Assembly (NCBI GenBank): GCA_050246995.1 | Contig: JBFWVA010000003.1 | Location: 1 to 64,000, forward strand | DNA: 64,000 nt | Source of the DNA: SHVO01 sp050246995 | GTDB lineage: Bacteria; Pseudomonadota; Alphaproteobacteria; Rhodospirillales; Rhodospirillaceae | Reading direction: 5' to 3' | In this document: positions 34,725 to 43,625 of the stretch, in pieces | Layout of the letters: every line of letters starts with the position of its first letter | Numbering within the stretch: position 1 is the first letter of the stretch | Position numbers and translations under genes: made by a program | The notes under the pieces: generated by a model | What the model was told of the DNA's origin: nothing | Databases searched by the model: none | What the model saw: only the letters and a program-made list of their open reading frames with translations

Positions 34725-35156
34725 TTAGCGACGGCAGCGCAGAGAGTTCGCGAGGCGCCACGTCGGCTTGTCGTCGACCCGGCCGCGGCCGGCCATATGC
34801 GCTTCTTCGATCCGTCCATTTCGCACCGACGCGAGAATGAAGGTGTCGCACACACGGACCCATTCCTGACCCGGGCCAGGCTTCCTCAAGCCGCGTTCTC
34901 GCCAGCCATTGAAAACGTATCGGCCACGCATGTATTCGCGCGGGAGGAAATCGTCATTGCGCCGCTCATAACGGCGGTTATATCGCCGGTCAGAGCGATC
35001 GTCATAACGCCTATCGTCATTACGGTCATAGCGATCGGAGCGCTCATACCGGTCGTTGCGATCCCCGCGATAATCCTGAGCGCTTGCGGCCGTACCGGCG
35101 CACAGCACTACGGCCATCAGGCCTAGAGCAATTTTCTTCAGGGCGATGTTTTTCAT
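34725..35156 (-). CDS. RcnB-like periplasmic protein with Arg/Asp/Tyr repeats
   Basis: A 143-residue exported protein. I use the ATG at 35156 because AGGAGT sits seven bases upstream and a signal peptide begins there (MKNIALKKIALGLMAVVL, cleavage after ASA). Residues ~30-70 are a low-complexity stretch of D/R/Y/N triplets (RNDRYERSDRYDRNDDRRY). The C-terminal part YVFNGWRERGLRKPGPGQEW followed by VRVCDTFILASV matches the RcnB (YohN) family fold, periplasmic proteins linked to nickel/cobalt balance in E. coli. A metal role here is inference. Confidence 0.72.
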   Translation of the reverse strand: MKNIALKKIALGLMAVVLCAGTAASAQDYRGDRNDRYERSDRYDRNDDRRYDDRSDRRYNRRYERRNDDFLPREYMRGRYVFNGWRERGLRKPGPGQEWVRVCDTFILASVRNGRIEEAHMAGRGRVDDKPTWRLANSLRCRR

Positions 35157-35273
35157 GGTCGGACTCCTGTTCCATCCGACCAATAGATAAGCCTCGCCCG
35201 TGGCGGATTTTTACGCGCCGCGTGGTGATTTTATGTCCGGGTTGTGCGCGCTGATCGCTCCGCACGCATCGAT

Positions 35274-36713
35274 CTAGGGGACGATCAGAACGACATCGCG
35301 GTCTTCGCGCTTCACGCGCACCACCGACTGGCTCTTCACGCTCTTCAGCGCCGATTCCAGATCCGACACCGACTTGATCTGTGTGCGATTGACGGCCGTG
35401 ACGATGTCATCCGGCTGCAGGCCCATAACCGCGGCCGGCGAGTTCTCTTCCACTTCGGCTACGCGCACGCCGCCGGGGGTGTTCTCGAAAACCGCGCCCA
35501 TGATGCGGCTTGGCGCCGCCCGTTGCGGGGCCGGAGCGGCTGCGGCGACGGCCTGCGTCGGGTCGAGCCTGGCCGTGGTCACATCCACTTCGCGCTGTTC
35601 ACCATCACGGATGATCGACAGCTTCAATTTCGTATCCGGCGGCATCATGCCGACCCGGTTGCGCAGGCTGGCGGAACCTTCGACATCGGCGCCGTTCATG
35701 GCCACGACCACGTCGCCGGCTTTGAGGCCGGCCTTGTCGGCGGGTGAATCGGCTTCGACGCGGCTGACAAGCGCGCCCTGATTGATGGAGAGCCCCAGGT
35801 TTTGCGCGAGGTCCGGTGTGACGTCCTGGATCGCGACCCCGATGCGGCCGCGGCTCACTTCGCCCGATTGGATCAGCTGGGTCATGACATTGGTGACGAT
35901 GCTGGCCGGCACCGCGAAGCCGATGCCGACATTGCCGCCGCTCTGGCTGAGGATGACGGTGGGTATACCGATGAGTTCACCCTTTAGGTTCACCAAGGCG
36001 CCGCCCGAGTTGCCGGGGTTGATCGCCGCGTCCGTCTGAATGAAGTCTTCGAACCCCTGATCGATGAAGCCGGAGCGCCCGAGCGCCGAGACGATGCCGG
36101 CGGTGACGGTTTGGCCGAGGGCGAAGGGATTGCCCACCGCGAGGACATAGTCGCCGACCCGCATATTGGCCATATCGCCGATGGGGAGCGCCGTCAGGTC
36201 CGGCGCATCGATCTTCAGGAGCGCAAGGTCCGTCGCCTGGTCTTTACCGATCACTTTCGCGGCAATGGTGCGGCGGTCCTTGAGGGTGACGGCGATATCA
36301 TCCGCTTTGTCGACCACATGGAAGTTGGTGATGACGTAGCCTTCCTTGGCGTCGACGATGACGCCGGAGCCGGCGCCGGTGCGCCGCTCGCGGCGCTCCG
36401 GCTGTTGCTGCCGGTCGGGGACGCCGAAGAAGCGGCGGAAGCGCGGATCCTGCAATAGGGGCGACAGTTCGGATTCTTCCTCCTGCTCCCGCACCTGGAT
36501 GCTGACGACGGCGGGCGTCACCCGCTCGAGGACGTCGGCGATGCCGGTGTATGGCGTGGCGGCGCCATCACCCGGGGTGTAGGGAGCCTGACTTGAGGAT
36601 GAAGAGGCCGTCTGGCCCGGGAGGGAAATGCCTTTATCCCGGACAACGTAGTACCCGCCGCCGATGGCGACCAAGGCAAGGACAGTCACGACAACGAAAC
36701 GCGCGCGCGGCAT
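35274..36713 (-). CDS. degP: Do-type periplasmic serine protease with two PDZ domains
   Basis: A 479-residue envelope protease/chaperone. An N-terminal membrane anchor or uncleaved signal (residues 5-24) is followed by a Ser/Gln linker. The trypsin-like domain has the triad His132 (TNFHVVD), Asp162 (ATDLALLK) and Ser236 (GNSGGAL), with a long Q/R-rich LA loop at ~85-112. Two PDZ domains follow (about 290-375 and 395-475). Length and architecture match DegP/DegQ/DegS relatives; two PDZ domains favour DegP/DegQ. It is divergent from btaA. Confidence 0.92.
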   Translation of the reverse strand: MPRARFVVVTVLALVAIGGGYYVVRDKGISLPGQTASSSSSQAPYTPGDGAATPYTGIADVLERVTPAVVSIQVREQEEESELSPLLQDPRFRRFFGVPDRQQQPERRERRTGAGSGVIVDAKEGYVITNFHVVDKADDIAVTLKDRRTIAAKVIGKDQATDLALLKIDAPDLTALPIGDMANMRVGDYVLAVGNPFALGQTVTAGIVSALGRSGFIDQGFEDFIQTDAAINPGNSGGALVNLKGELIGIPTVILSQSGGNVGIGFAVPASIVTNVMTQLIQSGEVSRGRIGVAIQDVTPDLAQNLGLSINQGALVSRVEADSPADKAGLKAGDVVVAMNGADVEGSASLRNRVGMMPPDTKLKLSIIRDGEQREVDVTTARLDPTQAVAAAAPAPQRAAPSRIMGAVFENTPGGVRVAEVEENSPAAVMGLQPDDIVTAVNRTQIKSVSDLESALKSVKSQSVVRVKREDRDVVLIVP

Positions 36714-37012
36714 TGGCTCTCCGGATCAACGAACGCCCAGACGCCTTAGATAGCATCTCCAAACTCGAAAGCCATACGGGAATCAAGGAGTTCGGGGGCT
36801 TCAGCGGCCTGTGAACGGGCTAAAATAGTTGTTAGCCGGAACGCAGCGGCTCATTGCCGCCAACCGTGAGCAATATCCAACAGCTCGGTATACCCATCTC
36901 CGTCGGGGACAATTTGTTGATTGCTTCATGGAAGAGTCACGCCACCGTCATGGCCTCTGATCATGGTGTGGCGTTGATCGCGCCACCTCTAACGTCGTGG
37001 GTTTTCAGAGCA
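36714..37012. promoter_or_regulatory. Divergent region between degP and btaA
   Basis: About 300 bases that should hold the promoters of the divergent degP and btaA genes. The frame of btaA is open through most of it from a TTG at 36854, and an ATG at 36950 is possible, but the encoded residues have no family likeness. I see no clear operator, terminator or RNA gene. Confidence 0.35.
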
Positions 37013-38230
37013 ATGTCCGAGCAAGCGAGCGCCCTCCTTATCCAAGATGCCGTCCAAGGGTCAGATCATTCTTTAAGCCGCAGCGACAAAAGGTTCGCCG
37101 AGAGTTTCGACCGGCTGGTCTACACCCAGATCTGGGAAGACCCGGAAGTCGATATCGCCGCCATGGAACTGAAGCCCGGCCACAAGGTCGCGACCATCTG
37201 CTCGGCCGGCTGCAACGCGCTCTCCTACCTCACCGCCGCACCCGACGTCGACGTCACGGCCATAGACCTCAACTTCTCGCACCTCTCACTCGCGGGCCTG
37301 AAACGCACCGCGTTCGGCGCCGTCGCCTCCTACGACGACATCCGTTCCCTGTTCGTGAAGGCTGCGGGCGAGCGTAACCGCGCAATCTACCAGGACAAGC
37401 TGGCCGCCAAGTTGCCGGCCGACATTCGGGCCTACTGGGACGGTGGCCGCCGGGCGCGATACGAAGACTTTGTCTCGGGCTTCTTCAAGAAGGGCCTGCT
37501 CGGCATAGCTATTACGCTTTCGCGTCTCTTGGCGCGCGTTCACGGCGTGCGTCTTGAAGAAGCGCTCGTCATGGACAATGCCGACCAACAACGCGCCTGG
37601 GCGCGAAAGATGCTGCGTCCGGTGTTTGAAGGCCGCCTCCTATCGATGCTCTTCTCGCTGCGCCATCCCCTGTTCCTGCTCGGCATCCCGCCGCGCCAGT
37701 TCGAACTTCTCTGCGACGGCCACCCGGAACGCATGGCCGGTGTTCTTGCCGACCGCACCGAGCAGTTGGTCGGCGCCGCCAAGTCCAGCGAGAACTACTT
37801 CCTTTGGCAGGCCTTCACGCACGGCTACAAACCGAACGCCGACGGACGGGCGTTGCCGCCGTACCTCACGCGCGAGAACTTCGACACCATGCGCCAGCGC
37901 GCGCGTCAGCTTCACCTTGAGCATGATTCCGTGACCAATTTCCTCGCCCGTCAGGAAGCGGCCTCTTTCGACCGCTATGTGCTTCTCGACGCCCAGGACT
38001 GGATGGATGAGCGCACGTTGGTTGCGCTGTGGAGCCAGATCGGCCGCACCGCGAAGCCCCGCGCGCGCGTCGTGTTCCGCACCGCCGGCACAATCCCGCC
38101 GTTCACGCCTTATCTCGCCAACGGCGCATGGTCCGGTTGGCGGCGCCTCGACACGCTATCCGATCAGCTTCATGCCCGCGACCGGTCCGGCATCTACGGC
38201 AATTTCCATGTCTATGAACTGGCCGCCTGA
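37013..38230 (+). CDS. btaA: BtaA-like S-adenosylmethionine:diacylglycerol 3-amino-3-carboxypropyltransferase
   Basis: A 405-residue protein of the DUF3419/BtaA family. BtaA moves the aminocarboxypropyl group of SAM to diacylglycerol, giving diacylglyceryl homoserine, the precursor of betaine lipid DGTS. Recognisable parts are RLVYTQIWEDPEVDIAAMEL, the SAM-binding VATICSAGCNALSYLTA and VTAIDLNFSHLSLAGLK, and the late VLLDAQDWM and RVVFRTAG. The open frame reaches back to 36854 (TTG) with another ATG at 36950, but the ATG at 37013 gives the usual family length. The next gene overlaps its 3' end, and no btaB methyltransferase is present. Confidence 0.82.
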   Translation: MSEQASALLIQDAVQGSDHSLSRSDKRFAESFDRLVYTQIWEDPEVDIAAMELKPGHKVATICSAGCNALSYLTAAPDVDVTAIDLNFSHLSLAGLKRTAFGAVASYDDIRSLFVKAAGERNRAIYQDKLAAKLPADIRAYWDGGRRARYEDFVSGFFKKGLLGIAITLSRLLARVHGVRLEEALVMDNADQQRAWARKMLRPVFEGRLLSMLFSLRHPLFLLGIPPRQFELLCDGHPERMAGVLADRTEQLVGAAKSSENYFLWQAFTHGYKPNADGRALPPYLTRENFDTMRQRARQLHLEHDSVTNFLARQEAASFDRYVLLDAQDWMDERTLVALWSQIGRTAKPRARVVFRTAGTIPPFTPYLANGAWSGWRRLDTLSDQLHARDRSGIYGNFHVYELAA

Positions 38231-39281
38231 GAACGGCGATATATCACCATGGATCGCAAACGGCAGGGCTCGTCTGGAAACCCTCACGACCGCCGGCAAG
38301 CGTTGGACGGTCACGCTCGGCGACGCGGATCAGGGTCCGCAGCCGACCTGGTTGACGTCGCTCGTCTCAGCCCTGATCGGCACCCCCAAGGACGAAGCGA
38401 CCTCGATGGGGGGTGCGGGTGGCCGATTTTTGCGATTGGGGCTTGGCCTCGCCGAGCGACTGGCGCGGCTCGCCGGGGCGGACAAAGCGGCGATCGTCAA
38501 TAACGCGCTGCTGTCGGTTTCGCCAATCGGGGCCGCCGGGCTTCACGGGCTTTCTTCCGCCCTGTTATCCGCGGCTGAACGCTGGCCGAAGCGCGTTGTG
38601 GTTGCCCGCGGCATCGTCGCCGAACGTGACGCAGTGAAAGCCTGCGCGGCACGCGCGGGCGGCATCTCGTTCCCAAGCCGCGTCAGCTACGCTTTCGATC
38701 TCACCAGCGGCGCGCTTCCGGACAAGATCAACGCTGAACGCGATCAGTCGCTTTTGCGCAAATCCAGGCTGCAGCGCATTGGTCATCAGGACTTCGCCGG
38801 CGCCGATCTAAAGGCCGCTCATGCCCAATACGCCGCCGTCTATATCGCTCGCCACGGCAGCCGCAATCCGCAGTTCACGACGGCGTTTTTCGCCGATGTG
38901 CATCGCGCGGGTGGCGCGGAGTTCTTCGGCCTAAAATCAGACGGTGGGCTTCAAGCTTTCGTCGCCATACGCGACCACGGTGATTTTATCTCCGTGCCGC
39001 TCATCGGTTATCGCACCGATGCCGATAAGAGGACGGGACTCTACCGTCAAATATTCGCGCTCGCTCTTGAGGTCGGCCGGGAGCGGAAAAAAGTCGTAAA
39101 TTTCGGGGCCGGCGCCGGACACTACAAGACGCTGCGCGGCGCGGCCGTCGCAATTGAATATATGATCATCGTCCCGACCCGCGCGACCATGCTTGGGCGC
39201 GCGCTGCATGCGATGCTGAAGGTCTCGGAAGAACCTTTAGAGCGGCTCGTGCCCAAGATGATCATGTATTTCGGCGGTTAG
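38208..39281 (+). CDS. GNAT/FemAB-like acyltransferase-type protein coupled to btaA
   Basis: A protein of about 357 residues. Its start overlaps the btaA stop by about 20 bases (ATG at 38208 or 38214), so translation is coupled. Residues ~60-150 contain small, Gly/Ala-rich segments of unclear role. The C-terminal half has the character of GNAT-fold transferases of the FemAB/BioF2-like type: YIARHGSRNPQFTTAFFADV, GGLQAFVAIRDHGDFISVPL, the helix ALEVGRERKKVVNFGAGAGH and a final IEYMIIVPTRATM. I infer that it acylates an amine, perhaps on the homoserine lipid made by BtaA. Confidence is high for the gene and moderate for the fold. Confidence 0.7.
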   Translation: MSMNWPPENGDISPWIANGRARLETLTTAGKRWTVTLGDADQGPQPTWLTSLVSALIGTPKDEATSMGGAGGRFLRLGLGLAERLARLAGADKAAIVNNALLSVSPIGAAGLHGLSSALLSAAERWPKRVVVARGIVAERDAVKACAARAGGISFPSRVSYAFDLTSGALPDKINAERDQSLLRKSRLQRIGHQDFAGADLKAAHAQYAAVYIARHGSRNPQFTTAFFADVHRAGGAEFFGLKSDGGLQAFVAIRDHGDFISVPLIGYRTDADKRTGLYRQIFALALEVGRERKKVVNFGAGAGHYKTLRGAAVAIEYMIIVPTRATMLGRALHAMLKVSEEPLERLVPKMIMYFGG

Positions 39282-40102
39282 GGTGCCTCGGCCAAGCTTT
39301 CCGCAGCCGCACCCTTCACCTGATGTGCGCCGTTGGTCCAGTCGTCACGGCCCGGAAAGCGTCCAACACTCGGTAACGTCAAGGACAGGTCCAAGGGATT
39401 GGCGCCGATGACAAGGCCGAGGATGTTGATCTCGAGGCCTTCGTCCTTTGCGAGCGCGATGCCGAACGCGCCGCCCAGCGATACTTGTAGGCCGGTGTTG
39501 CTCGGCGTTGGTGCGATGAAGCGCCAGCCCGTGAAATCCTTGCCGATGGTATTGCCCGGCATGGTGAGGTGAAGGGCGGGGATCTCTCGCCCGATGTGAG
39601 CAATGAAGGTGTTGCTGTTGGGGCCGGGCCACACAACGTAGGTGTTGGCATAGGGATAATTTTCAACGACACCCGGCAGATCCTTGATCACCGCTTCGGC
39701 ATCTTCGCCGCGCAGGTCCTGGATCAGTTTTGGGCTCGATCCGTACCAGCGCTGATCCGGCTCCTTGGTTTCCGTGATGCGGATAGCGTTCTGATTGCGC
39801 CGCAAATAGAAGCCCGTCACCTCGTAGCGCGTGTAATACGCCGCGCCTTTGGGCTTCACCGCGATCCAGGTGTGATCGGAAAAGGCGCCGCGCCAGCGCA
39901 CGGCGGGGGCCGAGTAAACCTGCACCACGGCGGCCTCGTAACTGTCCGGATCGGGGGCCCAGCCCACTGGGGCGCGGCTCGCGGTGCGCCAATCTTGCGC
40001 CTGGACGTCGTTGCCGAAGAACACGCGCGCCAGCGGCACGGCCGCCATGATGGCCGCGAGCATCAGGACGCCCGTGAAAAGCTTGCGCAAAAGCTTGGAC
40101 AT
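39278..40102 (-). CDS. DUF3750 family protein
   Basis: A 274-residue protein with an N-terminal membrane anchor or signal (residues ~9-26) and a soluble domain. The order VVQVYSAPAVRWRGAFSDHTWIAVKP (split here by the loop after VYSA), YYTRYEVTGFYLRR, DLPGVVENYPYANTYVVWPG and SNTFIAHIGREIP is that of the uncharacterised DUF3750 family. The His, Asn and Cys-like positions typical of a papain-like fold are suggestive only. Its stop overlaps the preceding convergent gene by four bases. Confidence 0.75.
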   Translation of the reverse strand: MSKLLRKLFTGVLMLAAIMAAVPLARVFFGNDVQAQDWRTASRAPVGWAPDPDSYEAAVVQVYSAPAVRWRGAFSDHTWIAVKPKGAAYYTRYEVTGFYLRRNQNAIRITETKEPDQRWYGSSPKLIQDLRGEDAEAVIKDLPGVVENYPYANTYVVWPGPNSNTFIAHIGREIPALHLTMPGNTIGKDFTGWRFIAPTPSNTGLQVSLGGAFGIALAKDEGLEINILGLVIGANPLDLSLTLPSVGRFPGRDDWTNGAHQVKGAAAESLAEAP

Positions 40103-40185
40103 GGCCGCATTAGATCATCGCGGCTGCCCTTCTTCCAGCGGGCCATGGTAACGTTTTGTCACAAAGTACGGGACCGGGGGCATCA

Positions 40186-40593
40186 ATGACGACTGTAAAG
40201 CTGATGACGAACGAGGAAGCGAACGCCATTCCGGCGGTCAAAGAGGTCTTCGACGACATCCGCGCCGCCCGCAAATCCGACTTCATCAATAATTTCTGGC
40301 GGGGGCTGGCTCACGACCCGGCGCAACTCGCCCGGATATGGGGTCAGGTGAAGGCCATCATGGGCGCGCCCGGCGCCCTCGATCCACTCACCCGGGAGTT
40401 GATCTACATCGCGGTCTCGACGGCGAATGGATGCTCTTACTGCATCCACTCCCACACCGCGGCCGCGCGCGCCAAAGGCATGACAGACGCGCAGCACGCC
40501 GAACTCGTCGCCATCATCGGCCTCGCCGGTCAGACCAATCATCTCGTTACGGCGCTGCAGATCCCGGTCGATCCGGAATTTCAGGTGAAGTAA
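40186..40593 (+). CDS. Carboxymuconolactone decarboxylase/AhpD-like protein
   Basis: A 135-residue all-helical protein with the CxxCxxxH motif NGCSYCIHSH, the redox or proton-relay centre of AhpD-type members of the family. AhpD-like proteins act as peroxidase-linked alkylhydroperoxidases; the presence of both Cys residues favours this over decarboxylase function. I chose the ATG at 40186 (MTTVKLMTNEEA), ten codons into the open frame, because GGGGGC precedes it. It converges directly on an MFS gene. Confidence 0.85.
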   Translation: MTTVKLMTNEEANAIPAVKEVFDDIRAARKSDFINNFWRGLAHDPAQLARIWGQVKAIMGAPGALDPLTRELIYIAVSTANGCSYCIHSHTAAARAKGMTDAQHAELVAIIGLAGQTNHLVTALQIPVDPEFQVK

Positions 40594-41775
40594 TTAGGCC
40601 GCAATCGGCGCGGTTTGGCGGCGCGCGAACCAGACGAGCGCCGCCGCCATCAACCCTAGCCACGGCAGCAGAAGCATATTCATCGTCTGCCAGCCGACGG
40701 TTGCGAGCAGGGCTCCTGAACTTGCCGACGACAGGAAACCCACCGTCACGACCGTCAAATCGTTGACGGCCTGGGCGCGGCCTCGCTCGGCCGGCGTGTA
40801 AGCCCGCGTCAGCAGCGTCGTGCCGCCGATGAACAGAAAGTTCCAGCCGACTCCCAGCAGCGTCAGCGCCGAGATGAAGAAGGGGACGTCCGTTCCACTC
40901 AGCGCGAGTGTGATATGGCCGGCCAGAAGTCCTACGCCTGCGAACATGATCCGCACCACGCCGAAGCGCGCAATCAGCGCGCCGGTGAAGAAGGAGGGCA
41001 GGAACATGCCCAGCACGTGGAACTGGATAGCGTGCGCGGCATCGGCAACCGTGTGATGATGCGCGACGATGGCGATCGGCGAGGCGGTCATGGCCAGCAC
41101 CATCACGCCCTGACCCGTGGCCGCGCCGAACAGCGCGATAAAGTAGGACGGCTGGCGGACGATTTGCCCAAGAGGACGGACTGCACCTGATGCGGATGCC
41201 GGCGGCGCGGGAACGCGCACGGCGAACAGCAGCAGCATCGCGATCACGGAGACGGCGGACACCAGCAGGAATGAACCCGTGTACTGAGGATCGACTATCG
41301 GCTCGCCCCAGCGCGCAAGGGCGGGGCCAAGGAAAGCCGCTACAATGCCGCCCGTCATCACGAAAGAAATGGCTTTCGGCCGGAAGGCGTCATCCGACAC
41401 TTCCGAGGCGGCGAAGCGGTAGTATAGCGAGAATGCCTGATAGGCTCCTAGGAACATGGTGCCGAGGCACAGCAACAGCAGGGAACTCGTCAGCACGCCG
41501 GCGGCGCACACAAGCCCGCCGATGATTCCCAGCGCCGCCCCCGTGATGAAGCCGACGCGCCGTCCTACCCGGGCCATGAACATCGCGGCCGGGAAGGTCG
41601 TGAAAGCATTGCCCAGAAACATCGCGCCTAGGGGCGCAGTTGCCAGCGCTGGGGAGGCGGCGACTTGCGTGCCCGCGAGGCCGCCGATGGTCACTACAAG
41701 AACGCTAGTGCTCTGGAACAGCGCTTGCGCGGTGGCCAGCAACAGGACCTGACGGTGCATCGCGCTCGGCAGCAT
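40594..41775 (-). CDS. MFS transporter
   Basis: A 393-residue membrane protein with 12 predicted segments and the loop motif MARVGRRVGF between segments 2 and 3, the classic major facilitator signature. Overall it looks like a small drug-efflux or YcaD-like carrier. The substrate is unknown. It lies three bases after an 81-codon membrane-protein frame on the same strand, so the two are likely co-transcribed. Confidence 0.85.
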   Translation of the reverse strand: MLPSAMHRQVLLLATAQALFQSTSVLVVTIGGLAGTQVAASPALATAPLGAMFLGNAFTTFPAAMFMARVGRRVGFITGAALGIIGGLVCAAGVLTSSLLLLCLGTMFLGAYQAFSLYYRFAASEVSDDAFRPKAISFVMTGGIVAAFLGPALARWGEPIVDPQYTGSFLLVSAVSVIAMLLLFAVRVPAPPASASGAVRPLGQIVRQPSYFIALFGAATGQGVMVLAMTASPIAIVAHHHTVADAAHAIQFHVLGMFLPSFFTGALIARFGVVRIMFAGVGLLAGHITLALSGTDVPFFISALTLLGVGWNFLFIGGTTLLTRAYTPAERGRAQAVNDLTVVTVGFLSSASSGALLATVGWQTMNMLLLPWLGLMAAALVWFARRQTAPIAA

Positions 41776-41778
41776 CGG

Positions 41779-41997
41779 TTACGCTCCGCCCGCTATCGCC
41801 ATCACGCTCTTGATGACGAGGAATAGGCCGATCAGCGCGATCGCCGCATGCACGATGAAGGCGACCTTGAAAAAACCGGGTAGGGGCTTTTGAGCGGCCT
41901 CGAACTTGGCTTTCGCCCGCAGCCCTTGCAGCACCACAAAGGCGCCGCCCGCGATGAAGAGAAGGCCGAGAACAATCTGGAAGGCTGGTGTCATCAT
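41779..41997 (-). CDS. Small two-segment membrane protein (72 residues)
   Basis: The protein has two hydrophobic segments, about residues 5-22 (FQIVLGLLFIAGGAFVVL) and 42-65 (FIVHAAIALIGLFLVIKSVM), separated by a Lys/Ala-rich loop. AGGA precedes the ATG pair at 42000/41997; I use 41997. It is followed by an MFS gene after three bases, so it may be an accessory subunit or simply share the transcript. No family recognised. Confidence 0.65.
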   Translation of the reverse strand: MMTPAFQIVLGLLFIAGGAFVVLQGLRAKAKFEAAQKPLPGFFKVAFIVHAAIALIGLFLVIKSVMAIAGGA

Positions 41998-42012
41998 TGA
42001 TGTCCTAGAAGA

Positions 42013-42038
42013 AAGGCGGCCCATCGCTGAGCCGCCTT
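42013..42038 (-). terminator. Rho-independent terminator after NHL-repeat gene
   Basis: AAGGCGGC and GCCGCCTT form a perfect 8-bp stem around a 10-base loop. On the minus strand it is followed by TCTTCT, and it lies 24 bases after the stop of the NHL-repeat gene. Confidence 0.7.
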
Positions 42039-42062
42039 CGCTTCGTCAGCTTATACCCGAAC

Positions 42063-43160
42063 TTACTTCTTTGGCACGTATTCGGTTGTCATGAGACGCG
42101 ACTTGTCCGCGTTCGGTTTCGGGGTGAACTTCTGCAGGCGGTTGTTCCACGCGTCCGCGATGAACAGGTTGCCTTGCGCATCCACCGCAAACTGGTGCGG
42201 GTTGTCGAAGCGGCCCGGTTCGCTGCCGGTCACGCCCCAATAGGTGAGCAGTTTGCCGTTCAGGTCGAACTTGGCCATACGGTTGTTGCCGTCCGCCGAA
42301 GCGAGGTAGATCGCATTGTCGTTGGTGACGATCAGCTTGGTCACGCTGCGGATGTTCGGCCACTCTTCGACGAACTTGCCGTCCTTATCGAACACTTGGA
42401 CACGATTGTTGCGGCGGTCGGCAGCGTAGATGCGCCCTTGCGGATCGATGGTGAGGGCGTGCACCAGGTTGAACTGGCCCGGGCCCGAACCCTTCGTGCC
42501 CCACTCGTTCACATACTTGCCGGCCTTGTCGAAGCGCACGATGCGCGAGTTGACGTAACCGTCGGCGACCAGGAACGAGCCGTCCGGCAGGAACGCGATG
42601 CCGGCGGGCTGCGCGAAGTGCGTCTTGTCGGAGGCCTGGACATTACGCTCGCCCAGCACCTGGACGAGCTTCTTGCCGTCGTTGGTGAACTTCAGGATCT
42701 CATGGCCCATGCGGTTGACGACCCACACATGGCGCTCGGGATCGTACGGGCTGATGTAGATGCTGTGCGGCTGGTCGATGCGCGCGTCCCACTGGCTCCA
42801 GGTCTCGATGGTCTTGCCGGTGCCGTCGAGCACCATCAACTGGTGCAAGTGCGTCTTCTCGGCCGCCGGTTTGGTGGACGTGGTGCTGCGCTCCTTGCGC
42901 ACGCTGCCGTCCATATCGATGATCGGGGCATTCGGCTGGGTGACGCTTTGGTCGCCGGCGCCGATGATGATGCGGTTCGGATTATCGACCAGAACCGAGA
43001 TGACCGGTTGATCCCATCCGTTGATGGGCGGCTTGTACCAGCCTGCGACCGGATTGTACGGGCCCGTTTCGTCGAGGCCGCCCTTTTCCTGGGCGAGCGC
43101 AGGTGTCGCGGCGATCAGCACCGCGAGCGAAAGCCCATAAAGGCGTGAATGTAATTTCAT
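42063..43160 (-). CDS. Exported NHL-repeat beta-propeller protein
   Basis: A 365-residue secreted protein with a clean signal peptide (cleavage after ALAQ near residue 24). The body contains repeated NHL units: FAQPAGIAFLPDGSFLVADG, FNLVHALTIDPQGRIYAADR, RFDNPHQFAVDAQGNLFIAD with the intervening NSRIVRFDKAGK, NNRVQVFDKDGK and NNRLQKFTP strands. This pattern builds a six-bladed beta-propeller, as in the lyase domain of peptidylglycine amidating enzymes. Enzyme or binding role cannot be told. It is followed by a strong terminator. Confidence 0.88.
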   Translation of the reverse strand: MKLHSRLYGLSLAVLIAATPALAQEKGGLDETGPYNPVAGWYKPPINGWDQPVISVLVDNPNRIIIGAGDQSVTQPNAPIIDMDGSVRKERSTTSTKPAAEKTHLHQLMVLDGTGKTIETWSQWDARIDQPHSIYISPYDPERHVWVVNRMGHEILKFTNDGKKLVQVLGERNVQASDKTHFAQPAGIAFLPDGSFLVADGYVNSRIVRFDKAGKYVNEWGTKGSGPGQFNLVHALTIDPQGRIYAADRRNNRVQVFDKDGKFVEEWPNIRSVTKLIVTNDNAIYLASADGNNRMAKFDLNGKLLTYWGVTGSEPGRFDNPHQFAVDAQGNLFIADAWNNRLQKFTPKPNADKSRLMTTEYVPKK

Positions 43161-43263
43161 GTGTCCCTCCCTGGACCCCGAAATCCAGCCGGGTCCTGTT
43201 GTTCGCGAAGGAGGGGAGATTAGCCGGTCCGCGCACGGGTCCGAAAGAGGCCGTTTAGGGGGC

Positions 43264-43518
43264 CTAGCGGCCGCGCTTGCCTGCGATCATGCGGTAAATG
43301 GCGAGGAGGATGATCGCGCCCACCACCGCGCCAATAAACCCCGAGGCTTCGTCCACACGGTAAATCCCCAGGCGCTGCCCCAGGAAGGTCGCGACGAACG
43401 CGCCGGCGACACCCAGCGCCATCGTGATCAGAAAGCCCTTAGGGTCTTTTCCCGGCATCAGGAACTTCGCGACGATGCCGACCAGGAGGCCGATGATGAG
43501 GGTGCCGATGAGTGACAT
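43264..43518 (-). CDS. GlsB/YeaQ/YmgE-family small membrane protein
   Basis: An 84-residue protein with three hydrophobic segments and the family pattern GLLVGIVAKFLMPGKDPKGF followed by GVAGAFVATFLGQ and GAVVGAIILLAIYR. These transglycosylase-associated, general-stress membrane proteins are common and of uncertain function. It stands alone on the minus strand, downstream of the di-haem oxidoreductase gene. Confidence 0.88.
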   Translation of the reverse strand: MSLIGTLIIGLLVGIVAKFLMPGKDPKGFLITMALGVAGAFVATFLGQRLGIYRVDEASGFIGAVVGAIILLAIYRMIAGKRGR

Positions 43519-43575
43519 AGGGACGATCTCCGTGATGGTTCCCCATAGGAACGGCGCTTTTTAACGAAGGTTCCG

Positions 43576-43610
43576 CGCCGGCGGAGCGGGGGTTTACCAC
43601 CCCGCCGGCG
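43576..43610 (-). terminator. GC-rich hairpin after di-haem oxidoreductase gene
   Basis: CGCCGGCGG and CCGCCGGCG form a perfect 9-bp stem around a 17-base loop, 16 bases after the oxidoreductase stop on the minus strand. No immediate T-run. Confidence 0.5.
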
Positions 43611-43625
43611 GGTCCGGAGCGCCGG

